A stretch of DNA of 64,000 nt from an uncultured Campylobacter sp. (GTDB lineage: Bacteria; Campylobacterota; Campylobacteria; Campylobacterales; Campylobacteraceae): contig NZ_CALIAV010000046.1 of the NCBI RefSeq assembly GCF_938045625.1, forward strand, positions 26,025 to 90,024, written 5' to 3'. How positions within the stretch are numbered: position 1 is the stretch's first letter; each line of letters opens with the position of its first letter. The translations under genes and the position numbers were made by a program. A model generated the notes under the pieces. That model was not told the origin of the DNA. It made no database searches and saw nothing but the letters and a program-made list of their open reading frames with translations. This document shows, in pieces, positions 21,307-30,980 of the stretch.

Positions 21307-21711
21307 ATGTTTGGCATGAGCTTACCCGAGATCATCGTCATAGCCGTCATCGCGGTATTATTTTTAGGACCCGATAAGCTTCCTAGCGCGATGGTCGAGA
21401 TAGCGAAATTTTTTAAAACCGTTAAAAAAACGGTCAATGACGCAAAAAGTAGCTTCGATCAAGAGATAAAAATCCAAGAACTCAAAGAGGACGCGAAAAA
21501 ATATAAAGAAAGCATCGCAAAAACCACTAAAACCGTGCGAAAAAAGCTCACCTTTGAGGAGCTTGACGAGCTCAAAAAAGGCGTAAACGACGTCACTAGC
21601 GGCATCACGGACGGTCTAAACGACGTAAAAAAGAGCGTCGAAGCGGTCAAAAATCCGGGCGAAGCCGTCAAAAACGCTGTTTTAGGCGATAACGAGAAAA
21701 AAGAGGCGTAA
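21307..21711 (+). CDS. tatB: Twin-arginine translocase subunit TatB
   Basis: 134 residues with one N-terminal transmembrane helix (MSLPEIIVIAVIAVLFLGPD) carrying the Glu-8-like residue and the FLGP hinge. A basic amphipathic helix and a long charged coiled tail follow. This is TatB rather than TatA because of the MSLPEI start and the length. With TatC it recognises folded proteins bearing RR signal peptides and moves them across the inner membrane. The stop overlaps tatC by one base (TAATG). TatA is not in the window. Confidence 0.92.
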   Translation: MFGMSLPEIIVIAVIAVLFLGPDKLPSAMVEIAKFFKTVKKTVNDAKSSFDQEIKIQELKEDAKKYKESIAKTTKTVRKKLTFEELDELKKGVNDVTSGITDGLNDVKKSVEAVKNPGEAVKNAVLGDNEKKEA

Positions 21712-22463
21712 TGTTTGAAGAGCTAAAACCGCATTTAGTAGAACTTAGAAAAAGGCTTTTCATTAGCGTCATGACCGTGATCGTGATGTTTGTAGTGTGC
21801 TTTAGCTTTTGGAATCAAATTTTAGACTTTATCATCGCGCCGCTGCAAAACACTCTGCCCGATAACCAAAAAATGGTCTTTCTCGAGGTGCAAGAGCCCT
21901 TTTTCGTAGCGATGAAGGTGGCGTTTTTCACCGGATTTTTGTTTTCGTTACCGATTATTTTTTGGCAGTTTTGGCTGTTTGTAGCGCCTGGACTCTACGA
22001 AAACGAGAAAAAGTACGTAATCCCGTTTGTTATTTCGGCCACTTTTATGTTTTTAGTTGGCGCGGCGTTTTGCTACTACGTCGTCGTTCCTATCGGTTTT
22101 GCTTTTCTTATAAATTTCGGCCAGCAGCTCTTTTCCGCGATGCTAAACATCGGCGGCTACGTCGGCTTTTTTACGAAGCTGGTCATTGCGTTCGGTATCG
22201 CGTTTGAGCTTCCCGTTATCACATTTTTTCTCGCTAAACTCGGCCTAGTTGATGATAAAATGCTCAAAAACTCCTTCCGCTACGCTATCGTCGTGATTTT
22301 TATATTTGCCGCGGTTATGACGCCTCCTGATATCCTCAGCCAGTTTTTGATGGCGGTGCCTCTCATCGGTCTTTATGGGCTTTCTATCTTTATAGCCGCC
22401 CGCGTAAATCCAGCCAAAAACGAAGAACCGGAGCAGGAAACCGACGAAGAAAAAGAGGACTAA
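21711..22463 (+). CDS. tatC: Twin-arginine translocase subunit TatC
   Basis: A 250-residue integral membrane protein with six helices. Diagnostic parts are LKPHLVELRKRLF at the N-terminus, FLEVQEPFFVAMKVAFFTGF and FGIAFELPVITFFLAKLGL. The acidic tail (EEPEQETDEEKED) is cytoplasmic. It forms the RR-signal receptor with TatB. Translation is coupled to tatB by the one-base overlap. Confidence 0.96.
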   Translation: MFEELKPHLVELRKRLFISVMTVIVMFVVCFSFWNQILDFIIAPLQNTLPDNQKMVFLEVQEPFFVAMKVAFFTGFLFSLPIIFWQFWLFVAPGLYENEKKYVIPFVISATFMFLVGAAFCYYVVVPIGFAFLINFGQQLFSAMLNIGGYVGFFTKLVIAFGIAFELPVITFFLAKLGLVDDKMLKNSFRYAIVVIFIFAAVMTPPDILSQFLMAVPLIGLYGLSIFIAARVNPAKNEEPEQETDEEKED

Positions 22464-22491
22464 TAGTCATGAAAGCAAGTAGGCTAGCCAA

Positions 22492-23520
22492 ATGAGTCAA
22501 ATTTTAAACCAAAACTCGCTTGACGCCTACGACTACGAGCTACCGCCGGAACTAATCGCCAATTTCCCGACCTTTCCTAAAGAGGACGCTAGACTACTAG
22601 TCTACGAGCGAGCTAGCGAAAAAGTATCCCATCTAAAATTCGGCGATTTGCCCGAAATTTTACCGCCTTGCGATATTATTTTTAACGACACAAAGGTGGT
22701 AAAGGCTAGAATTTTCGGCAAAAAACAAAGTGGCGGCGAGACGGAGCTTTTACTAAACTCTCCGCTTGCGGACGGCAAATTTAGCGTCTATATAAAGGGC
22801 AGGGTTCGCGCGGGCAGCGTTTTAAATTTCGACCAAAATTTGACCGCCGAGGTCTGCGAGCTCTTTGAGGACGGCTCGCGCACGGTCAAATTTAGCCAAA
22901 ACGGCGAGCTTTTGGACACGGCCGCGCTCTATAAAATCCTATCTCACATCGGTCACGTGCCTCTACCGCCATATATCAAACGAAGCGACACCGAGGATGA
23001 CGAGAGCTGGTACCAAAGCGTGTTTGCCAAAAACGAGGGCGCGGTGGCGGCTCCGACGGCGAGCTTGCACTTTAGCGACGAGATGATTGCCAGGCTAGCA
23101 AAGGACCGCGAGATAGCCTACCTTACGCTGCACGTGAGCGCAGGGACGTTTAAGGGCGTGGAGAGCGAGGACATCACGCAACACAAGATGCATGCGGAGT
23201 TTTACGATATCCCGCAAGATACGCAAAATTTGATCCGCTCAAATAGACCAATCCTGGGCGTGGGCACGACGGTAACGCGCTGCGTAGAGGAGTTTGCTAG
23301 AAGCGGCAGATCTAGCGGCGAGTGCAGGCTATTTTTAAATTTAAACAACAAACCCATCCGCCAAAACTACCTGCTGACGAATTTTCACCTACCCAAATCG
23401 ACGCTAATCATGCTAGTAACCAGCTTTGTCGGACTTGATCAGACTATGCGGATTTACAAAACCGCCGTGGAGCAAAAGTACAAATTTTACTCCTACGGCG
23501 ATGCGATGCTGGTTGTATAG
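22492..23520 (+). CDS. queA: tRNA preQ1(34) S-adenosylmethionine ribosyltransferase-isomerase QueA
   Basis: Transfers and isomerises the ribose of SAM onto preQ1 in tRNA to make epoxyqueuosine. 342 residues with the family start YDYELPPELIA, FNDTKV, LPPYIKR, LTLHVSAGTFKGV and NFHLPKSTLIMLVTSFVG. In the 28-base gap after tatC there is an 8-codon reading frame (ATG at 22469) whose TGA overlaps the queA ATG (ATGA). This could couple translation or be chance. Confidence 0.96.
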   Translation: MSQILNQNSLDAYDYELPPELIANFPTFPKEDARLLVYERASEKVSHLKFGDLPEILPPCDIIFNDTKVVKARIFGKKQSGGETELLLNSPLADGKFSVYIKGRVRAGSVLNFDQNLTAEVCELFEDGSRTVKFSQNGELLDTAALYKILSHIGHVPLPPYIKRSDTEDDESWYQSVFAKNEGAVAAPTASLHFSDEMIARLAKDREIAYLTLHVSAGTFKGVESEDITQHKMHAEFYDIPQDTQNLIRSNRPILGVGTTVTRCVEEFARSGRSSGECRLFLNLNNKPIRQNYLLTNFHLPKSTLIMLVTSFVGLDQTMRIYKTAVEQKYKFYSYGDAMLVV

Positions 23521-23522
23521 CC

Positions 23523-24545
23523 GTGAGTTTCGCGTATATTTTCCTGATTTTTGCCGCGCTTTATCTAGCGGTGCTAGGCGGTTGCTATTTTATGGATAAA
23601 TTTAGAAGGTCAAACGGCGTGATAAAAAAAGAAACTACGCAAAAAAACGGCACGAGCGAGATCGGCGAATCTAGCGAGGCAAATACGCTGCCAAAAGTCG
23701 ATATCGCAGGCGGTTTGCTATTTTTGGCCTCCTCGCTAAACGAGGACGCGCAAAAAAACACGAACTACGTGCTGCTAGACTACGATATCGCCTATCCTAG
23801 GCTATTTTACGCGGATATCGCGGCTCTTGCAAAGCTCATCGACGCGATGGCTCAAATTTTCCTTTTAAACGTCTCAAATTCGACCGTTACGATCAAATTT
23901 TTACTCTCGAACTACTACAAAAACAACATCAAATTTACCCTTAGCGTCCACTGCGATCACGACTTTTTTACGATCAAAAGCACGCCTCGCGTAAATATGA
24001 ACGCGCAAAGCCGCAAATACTACGAAACGGCGATGGCGCTGGCCGAGCAAAACGGCTCTAGCATTAGATTTGAGTTTGATCACGGCGTGCGCGCTAGCAC
24101 CGAGATTTCGCTGCGTCTTTGCGACGATAAGCTCGATCTCATGCAAAGCTTTAAGATAAAAAATCCAAAAAATTTTAGCGCCCTCGTCGCCGAGCCAAAC
24201 CCCTATTCATTTAATATCATCAAAAAAGATCTCGAGTTTATCGGCATTGACGTGAAGCCTAGCAACGAGTGGGGTATCGTAAAGCGCCACATAGAGGACA
24301 TGATCTTTCGTCCTAACGTCGTCTTTATCGAGGAGAGCTTGCTGCGCGAGATAGATGACGCTCTGTCTACGCTTTTGATAGAAAAAAAGATCGCGCTAGT
24401 CGTGCTAAAAACCAGGAATGCGGCGGTAAATTTAAACCCGAAAATCCGCGTCTGGACACTAGTTCAGCCCTATCTGTCCGACACTCTCGTACGTATCTTA
24501 AATGAAGCTTACGAATTTGAGACGCAAAACGGGGATAAAATTTAG
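23523..24545 (+). CDS. Membrane-anchored protein resembling a degenerate histidine-kinase ATPase plus receiver
   Basis: 340 residues, GTG start two bases after queA. One N-terminal helix (FAYIFLIFAALYLAVLGGCY) and a short linker precede a region (about 75-205) that aligns by eye with a HATPase_c fold. A KFTLSV strand and MALAEQNGSSIRFEFDHG, then STEISLRL, resemble the end of kinase ATPase domains, but the N-box and glycine-rich G boxes are missing. Residues about 215-335 (FSALVAEPNPYSFNIIKKDL, NVVFIEESL, VQPYLSDTLVRILNEAYE) follow a receiver pattern. Glu stands where the phospho-Asp is expected and Gln replaces the conserved Lys of the KP motif. Catalysis and phosphorylation are therefore unlikely. 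Function unknown. Confidence 0.6.
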   Translation: MSFAYIFLIFAALYLAVLGGCYFMDKFRRSNGVIKKETTQKNGTSEIGESSEANTLPKVDIAGGLLFLASSLNEDAQKNTNYVLLDYDIAYPRLFYADIAALAKLIDAMAQIFLLNVSNSTVTIKFLLSNYYKNNIKFTLSVHCDHDFFTIKSTPRVNMNAQSRKYYETAMALAEQNGSSIRFEFDHGVRASTEISLRLCDDKLDLMQSFKIKNPKNFSALVAEPNPYSFNIIKKDLEFIGIDVKPSNEWGIVKRHIEDMIFRPNVVFIEESLLREIDDALSTLLIEKKIALVVLKTRNAAVNLNPKIRVWTLVQPYLSDTLVRILNEAYEFETQNGDKI

Positions 24546-24642
24546 CTTTTTGAAATTTTACTCGCATTTTTAAAGCCCGCACAACCGCCCTATTTTGTTT
24601 GATAACATCAAATTTAACCCAAAACCGCTACCGCCAAAATTA

Positions 24643-24648
24643 TATAAT
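24643..24648 (+). promoter_or_regulatory. Candidate -10 box of the VOC-family gene
   Basis: TATAAT in ATTATATAATAAACC, 23 bases before the ATG. Confidence 0.5.
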
Positions 24649-24671
24649 AAACCAAAATATCGGAGGCAAAA

Positions 24672-25103
24672 ATGAATAAAATAACCTGCATCTGCCTAGG
24701 CGTGCGAAGCATGCAAAGGGCGCTCAAATTTTACCGCGACGGCCTAGGTTACGAGACGGACTGCAAAGAGGACAATCCGCCAGTGTGTTTTTTCAATACG
24801 CCGGGGACCAAATTTGAGCTCTATCCGCTAGACGCGCTGGCTCGAGATATCGACGAAAACGATCCGCCGAGAGGAAGCGGATTTACCGGCATCACGTTAG
24901 CCTATAACGTAAAAAACAAAGAGGACGTGGATAGCGCCATAGAGCTAGTAAAAAAGGTAGGCGGAACTATCGTCAAGGAGCCGCAAGTTGCGTTTTGGGG
25001 CGGATACCACGCGTATTTTGCCGATCCAGACGGATATTACTGGGAGGTGGTTTGGGGGCCTGATTTTAAATTTGACGAGGACGGACTGCTTAAATTTGAC
25101 TAG
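24672..25103 (+). CDS. VOC/glyoxalase-fold protein
   Basis: 143 residues with the paired beta-alpha-beta-beta-beta modules of the vicinal oxygen chelate superfamily: CLGVRSMQRALKFYRDGLGY at the start and GYHAYFADPDGYYWEVVWGP at the end, where the final Glu is the usual metal ligand. The fold is clear. The reaction (glyoxalase, dioxygenase or antibiotic resistance type) cannot be told. It stands alone with its own promoter. Confidence 0.85.
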   Translation: MNKITCICLGVRSMQRALKFYRDGLGYETDCKEDNPPVCFFNTPGTKFELYPLDALARDIDENDPPRGSGFTGITLAYNVKNKEDVDSAIELVKKVGGTIVKEPQVAFWGGYHAYFADPDGYYWEVVWGPDFKFDEDGLLKFD

Positions 25104-25160
25104 TTGCGGCGTCAAAGCGCTTTTATTTTAGCCGCTTAGCGGCCGCAAAAAGGAAAAATC

Positions 25161-25760
25161 ATGAAAAACATAGTCGTGTACATACACGGCAAAGGCGGAA
25201 GCGCGCAAGAAGCGGCCCATTATCAACCGCTTTTTGCAGATAGCGACGTGCTTGGATTTGATTACGAGGCTCGCACGCCGTGGGAGGCGAAAGAGGAATT
25301 TGTGCCATTTTTTGAGCGCATCCTTAAAAACCGCAAATCCGCAACTATCGTCGCAAACAGTATCGGCGCGTTTTTTGCCATGCACGCCTTGCAGGGCATG
25401 GAGATAAAAAAGGCGTATTTTATTTCGCCAATCGTAAATATGCAAAATTTAATCGAAAAAATGATGTTGAAGGCGCGCGTGAGCGAGGATGAGCTGCGAG
25501 ATAGAGGCGAGCTGGACACGGGGTCTGGAGAAAAACTTTCGTGGAAATATCTTTGCTACGTCAGAGAGCATCCTATCTGCTGGACGGCGCCGACGCATAT
25601 TTTATACGGCGAAAAGGACGATCTAACTTCTTTTGAAACGATTTGCGAGTTTGCAAACCAAATCAAAGCAACGCTTACCGTCATGAAAAACGGTGAGCAT
25701 CGGTTCCACACGGCAGAGCAAATGCGTTTTTTAGATGACTGGATACGGCGCCATAGCTGA
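25161..25760 (+). CDS. Small alpha/beta hydrolase (YqiA/RBBP9-like)
   Basis: 199 residues. The start VVYIHGKGGSAQEA matches the oxyanion-loop HG motif. The nucleophile serine lies in ANSIGA, a probable acid in GEKDD and the histidine in NGEHRFHT, giving a complete triad. No signal peptide, so cytoplasmic. It resembles small single-domain esterases of uncertain substrate. Confidence 0.8.
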   Translation: MKNIVVYIHGKGGSAQEAAHYQPLFADSDVLGFDYEARTPWEAKEEFVPFFERILKNRKSATIVANSIGAFFAMHALQGMEIKKAYFISPIVNMQNLIEKMMLKARVSEDELRDRGELDTGSGEKLSWKYLCYVREHPICWTAPTHILYGEKDDLTSFETICEFANQIKATLTVMKNGEHRFHTAEQMRFLDDWIRRHS

Positions 25761-26020
25761 TCGGCGGGCTGTCGTCGGAGTAAATTTGACTCCAAATCGT
25801 AGCGCGCCCAACCCGCAAGTCAAATTTAACTCGCAAATCCGCCGCTCGAGCCGCTTTTAAATTTTACGCAAAGCCTAGACTAAATTTACAGCCGAGGCGT
25901 AAATTTGATTCAAATTTTACCCATCGTTAGCAGCTGGCTGTGAGAGCTTCTTTAGCGTAGACCTGTGTAAAAACTCAAATTTGCCGCCCTTTTACCGCGC
26001 GCCAAATTTTGCAATCAGGC

Positions 26021-26395
26021 TCAAATCCCCAAATGCCGCTTTAAAATAATCATCGCCGCGATGCTATCTAGCCGTCCGTCGCGCCTGCCCTCGGCGTAAA
26101 TTTCGCTCGCCTCAAAGCTACTCATCGCTTCATCCTGATAGACCACCTCGCCGTCAAATTCGAGCAGCGACACGAAGTGCTCGATCCGCCGCCGCATCTC
26201 GTCCTCGCTAGATCCCCCAAGCGGCACGCCCACGACTAACTTTTTTGCCCCGTATTCGCGCAAAACGGTGCTAACGTCGCGCGCGGCTTGATTGCGATTT
26301 TTGCGCAGCACTGGCGTTTGCGGCATCACGGTTTGCCCGACGGCTAGCGCCACGCCGATACGTTTTAGCCCCACGTCGATGGCCATTATGCTCAT
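26021..26395 (-). CDS. ruvX: RuvX/YqgF Holliday-junction resolvase-like nuclease
   Basis: 124 residues with the RNase-H-like fold. DVGLKRIGVALAVG at the N-terminus contains the catalytic Asp, VVGVPLGGSSEDE follows, and DEAMSSFEA stands in place of the usual DERLTT motif, with a last Asp in GRLDSIAA. Implicated in 16S pre-rRNA 5' maturation and in recombination. It lies 205 bases after dprA on the same strand. Confidence 0.9.
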   Translation of the reverse strand: MSIMAIDVGLKRIGVALAVGQTVMPQTPVLRKNRNQAARDVSTVLREYGAKKLVVGVPLGGSSEDEMRRRIEHFVSLLEFDGEVVYQDEAMSSFEASEIYAEGRRDGRLDSIAAMIILKRHLGI

Positions 26396-26600
26396 TTTCG
26401 TCCTTTAGATTTTCTCAAATTTAGCGATAAATTTGACGGCTGGCAAGCTCAAATTTGATACCCCCGCTACGCCAAATTTACATTGCAAAACGTCGCCTGG
26501 GCGCATTTGCTACCATTAAGCCGCCAAATTTTACTTCAAATTTTACCGCCGTTTTATCAAAACTCGCGCGGCATAAATTTAAACCAAAAGCCGCTAAATT

Positions 26601-27368
26601 TTACTCCGCAAACACCGTAAGCCCCGATATTCGCAGCTTGCCTTCGAGTTCGTATTCGTAAATTTTATCTCCGAATTTTGCCAAAGCCGCATCAAGGCTC
26701 GCGCCGTTTTTACAAAATTTTATCACCTCGTCCTCTTGCGTGGCTGCGGGTTTGCCGCCGAAACGAAGCGCAAAGGCGTCAAAATCGTTTATCAAATTTG
26801 CCGCGCCGCTAGCTAGTAGCTCGTTCGTCCCGTCGCTCTCGCCTAGGCGCTGAGGCAGCGTAAATATCGGCACGCCAAGCTCTTTTGCCATGCGCGCGCT
26901 TTGCATCGAGCCGCTTTTAGGGTCGGCCTGCGCCACAACTAGAGCCTGCGAGAGCGCGACTACGATACGGTTTCGCTCCAAAAATCTATAAGCAAGCGGC
27001 GGCTCGTCCGGATCGTATTCGCTAAGAGCTAGCGCATTTTGATAGATTTCTTTGATGATTTTGGCGTTACTTGGCGGATAGATTTTGTTTAGTCCGTTGC
27101 CAAAAACCGCGATGGTATGCGGGAAAGCCCCCTTGTGCGCGGCGATATCTACGCCGATGGCCGCACCGCTAACTACGCAAACGCCGCTGTTTGCCAGCGT
27201 CCTAGCTAGCGCCTCTACGCACTGCCTGGTGTAGGCGCTGGCCTTTCTAGAGCCTACGATTGAGACCATTGGACGCTCAAGCAGGGCCAAATTTCCCTCG
27301 AAATAGAGCTTTGCCGGCGGCTTTTTAAGACGCAAAAGGCCGCTAGGAAGCTCGGCTAAGACGCTCAA
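26601..27368 (-). CDS. dprA: DNA-processing protein DprA
   Basis: 255 residues. A Rossmann-like DprA core: SIVGSRKASAYTRQCVEALA, VVSGAAIGVDIAAHKGA, TIAVFGNGLNKIYPPSN and FLERNRIVVALSQALVVAQA. It loads RecA on incoming single-stranded DNA during natural transformation. It lacks the N-terminal SAM-like domain, as is usual in short forms, and ends with a small winged-helix-like tail. It overlaps the deacetylase gene by 4 bases. Its presence supports natural competence, relevant to the AAATTT finding. Confidence 0.93.
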   Translation of the reverse strand: MSVLAELPSGLLRLKKPPAKLYFEGNLALLERPMVSIVGSRKASAYTRQCVEALARTLANSGVCVVSGAAIGVDIAAHKGAFPHTIAVFGNGLNKIYPPSNAKIIKEIYQNALALSEYDPDEPPLAYRFLERNRIVVALSQALVVAQADPKSGSMQSARMAKELGVPIFTLPQRLGESDGTNELLASGAANLINDFDAFALRFGGKPAATQEDEVIKFCKNGASLDAALAKFGDKIYEYELEGKLRISGLTVFAE

Positions 27369-29002
27369 AAGAGATCCTTTAGATAAACAACCTCGACCTC
27401 TTGTAAGAGCTTGGTGCTTTCTTGCAGGACTTCTAGCGTATTTTTATGCGGATGGCCGATCGCGATGGCGTAGGAGCGCTTTTTGGCTAACTCGACGGCA
27501 TATTTTAGCTGCTTTCGCACAGCAGCTTTGGAGCCGTCGTGATCCAAAAACACGTCGCGCGCGATGTATGGCATCGAGTATTTTTTCGCCGCGCCGTAGA
27601 CCTTAGTCGGCGAGGTCGTCTTGCTATCGACAAATATCAAATTTTCGTCCCGCACCGCCCGCATCATCCTGTCCATCGCGGCCGTATCGCTTGTAAATCG
27701 GCTACCCGTGTGGTTGTTGATGTATTTTAGATTTGGAAAGTCTCGCTTTATACTTTGCAGTTTTTTCGCGATCTTTTCGTAGTCGTCGTTTACAGTAAGA
27801 GTGCCGATCTCAGCGCCCTTAAAACCGCCTAGAGCCTGCATAGGCAGGTGGATCATGTAAAAGCCAAAACGCCGCGCCAAAACAGGCGTCTCGGGGTGGG
27901 CGGAAGTAGCTGGGAAAAAGGACGGCGTGAGCTTTAGATTTACCGCTTTTATCGCGTCTGCCTGGTGCTTGTACGCCACGTCGTCAATGATGATGACTAG
28001 GCGCGGTTTGTAGCCGGCTTTTACGGCTGCCTTTACCTCGTTTGTCTCGGTCGCGCTTTTTTTATCCGTCTTTTTTGTGTCGGCAAATTTGGCCTTTTCG
28101 TCCTTTTTAGACTTTTCTTTTTCTATTTTTTCCTGCTCGTTTTGCTCGGTACTTTGCGGCGCATTTTCGGCGTCAAATTTTACTTCAACCTGCCCCGCCT
28201 GATCGCTTGCGGCATCTTTTGCGTCGCTAAATTCGATATGGATTTTTTCTTTTTTTAGCGCCTGCTCGAGGGAGTTATTTTGCGCCTGCGACATAGGCGT
28301 ATCGTCAAAGATCACGGCTTCGGAATTTGCAAAAATATGCGTTCTTTGAGGTGCTTGCGAGGCGTCAAATTTGACGGTATCGCCGCTATTTTGCGCGGAT
28401 TTAGCGAGCTCGTTTTTAGAGCTTAAATTTGACGAATTTAGCTCGCCGACCTTTTTGGCGTTTGCGCCGTCCAGCTCGGAGGTATCGCGGGAGGCCAAAT
28501 TTCCGCCTTCAAGCGATTTTATATCTTTGACCGCAGGCGCGCCCTGCACGTTTTTATCAAATTTGGCCTGCTCGTTTGGCAAATTTTGATCATTTTTTTC
28601 TTCAGCTCTAGCTTTTTCGCCGCCGATTTTTATTTTACCTTTAGCATCTGCCTCGTCAAAAAGTGCCTTTATATCGGTTAAATTTGCTCTTGAGTGCGCG
28701 CCCAATGCGGCTTGCGCGTCTTTTATGGTGACTTTTTCAGAGCTGTTTGAGGCTGAAAGGCTTGGTTTGTGGCTTAAATTTTGCTTTTGCTCGGACTCGC
28801 TTTTATCGCCGAAATACCGCTCGATTTTAGCTATCAACGCATTGTCGCTTTTAACCTTTACCCTGACGTCTAGCATATAAAATGCCCCGACGAGCAAGAT
28901 ACAGGCGATGAGAAAAACGGAAAGTAGTAGCTTTAGTCCGCCGCGCGAGCGCCCCTTTTTGGAGCGCCTTTTCGCGGCTTTTTTTCTAGGTTTCGAGTTC
29001 AA
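27365..29002 (-). CDS. Divergent polysaccharide deacetylase (YibQ-like) with long disordered linker
   Basis: 545 residues. A basic N-terminus and one helix (residues about 23-43) anchor it in the inner membrane. Residues about 60-330 are low-complexity, rich in Lys, Glu, Ala, Asn and Ser with many KFD and NL units. The periplasmic deacetylase-like domain is residues 331-545 (RLVIIIDDVAYKHQ, FPNLKYINNHTGSRFTSD, YAIAIGHPHKNTLEVL). The start is TTG directly after the ilvC stop; the first internal ATG would remove the membrane anchor. The enzyme may trim peptidoglycan or a surface glycan. Confidence 0.85.
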   Translation of the reverse strand: MNSKPRKKAAKRRSKKGRSRGGLKLLLSVFLIACILLVGAFYMLDVRVKVKSDNALIAKIERYFGDKSESEQKQNLSHKPSLSASNSSEKVTIKDAQAALGAHSRANLTDIKALFDEADAKGKIKIGGEKARAEEKNDQNLPNEQAKFDKNVQGAPAVKDIKSLEGGNLASRDTSELDGANAKKVGELNSSNLSSKNELAKSAQNSGDTVKFDASQAPQRTHIFANSEAVIFDDTPMSQAQNNSLEQALKKEKIHIEFSDAKDAASDQAGQVEVKFDAENAPQSTEQNEQEKIEKEKSKKDEKAKFADTKKTDKKSATETNEVKAAVKAGYKPRLVIIIDDVAYKHQADAIKAVNLKLTPSFFPATSAHPETPVLARRFGFYMIHLPMQALGGFKGAEIGTLTVNDDYEKIAKKLQSIKRDFPNLKYINNHTGSRFTSDTAAMDRMMRAVRDENLIFVDSKTTSPTKVYGAAKKYSMPYIARDVFLDHDGSKAAVRKQLKYAVELAKKRSYAIAIGHPHKNTLEVLQESTKLLQEVEVVYLKDLF

Positions 29003-30058
<1,056 letters not shown>

Positions 30059-30120
30059 CTATTTAGTCGCTAAAATAAGCTTAACATATGTATTTAAGTT
30101 TTTTAAAAAGCCTTTTAGTG

Positions 30121-30126
30121 TAGAAT
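30121..30126 (+). promoter_or_regulatory. Candidate -10 box of the HDOD-rnr-holA operon
   Basis: TAGAAT in AGTGTAGAATTG, 36 bases before the ATG. The position fits, sequence match moderate. Confidence 0.4.
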
Positions 30127-30161
30127 TGTCACTTACGAAATCTCGATGCAAAGTGTAAAAA

Positions 30162-30980
30162 ATGAATGAATCAATTTATAAACATATAAAGGCTCTTCCG
30201 CCGCTTGACGATACGATAATAAAAATTCAAACCGTTTGCTCAGACGACAATAGTTCGCTTAACGACCTATCTCAAATAGTCGAAAAAGACCCGATGTTAA
30301 CGGCAAATATACTACGCTCGGCAAACTCCCCGCTTTATGGATTTAGCAGAGAGATTACTACGATATCAAGAGCCGTTACGCTGTTTGGTATGGCGACCAT
30401 ACGCGGATTTGCTCTATCGAGCGCGGTTAAAAAAAGCTTTAAGATAAATTTAGATCCATACGGTATCACCAGTCAAGATTTTTTAAATATTTCTATAATG
30501 CAAAATGCTCTAATGTATAACTGGTATTCAAAAATCAACGCTAGCGAGCTTACCGTTTTAAGCCCCGCCTCGTTTATGCTAGAAGTGGGTAAAATCGTCA
30601 TCTCAAACGAGCTAAATGAAACAGGCAAAGCTGACGATTTTAAGGCAAAATTAAAAAATATTTCAAGCCCTTTTGATTTATCTGAGCTAGAAAACGAGAT
30701 CGTCGGCATCTCTAACGAAACCGTAACGGCTAAAATTTTCGAACAATGGAACCTTGAGCCTGAGCTTGTCGACGCGATTTTGTATTCAAACAACCCGGAT
30801 GATGCGCCTGAACACATAAAAAACTACTCAAAAGCACTTAAAGTCGTAAAAAATGCTGTCAATATCTTCAACCAACTAAACGACGACAATCTGCAAAATA
30901 CGTTAATGTGCCTCGACGAATACGGCTTTGCGCAAGATAAATTCCTAGAAGCCGTCGCAAAAGTCAAAGCGAATTTGTGA
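30162..30980 (+). CDS. HDOD-domain protein
   Basis: 272 residues in the HDOD fold: VEKDPMLTANILRSANSPLYG and EITTISRAVTLFGMATIRGFALSSAVKKSF are the diagnostic parts, in residues 15-95. HDOD proteins act as non-catalytic signal adaptors and lack the HD metal residues, as here. No output domain is attached. The stop overlaps the rnr start (GTGA), so it is translated together with RNase R and HolA. Confidence 0.85.
   Translation: MNESIYKHIKALPPLDDTIIKIQTVCSDDNSSLNDLSQIVEKDPMLTANILRSANSPLYGFSREITTISRAVTLFGMATIRGFALSSAVKKSFKINLDPYGITSQDFLNISIMQNALMYNWYSKINASELTVLSPASFMLEVGKIVISNELNETGKADDFKAKLKNISSPFDLSELENEIVGISNETVTAKIFEQWNLEPELVDAILYSNNPDDAPEHIKNYSKALKVVKNAVNIFNQLNDDNLQNTLMCLDEYGFAQDKFLEAVAKVKANL

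Noticed and set aside
23523..24545. Calling this gene an active hybrid histidine kinase
   Set aside because: No H-box, no ATP-binding glycine boxes and no phospho-accepting Asp.
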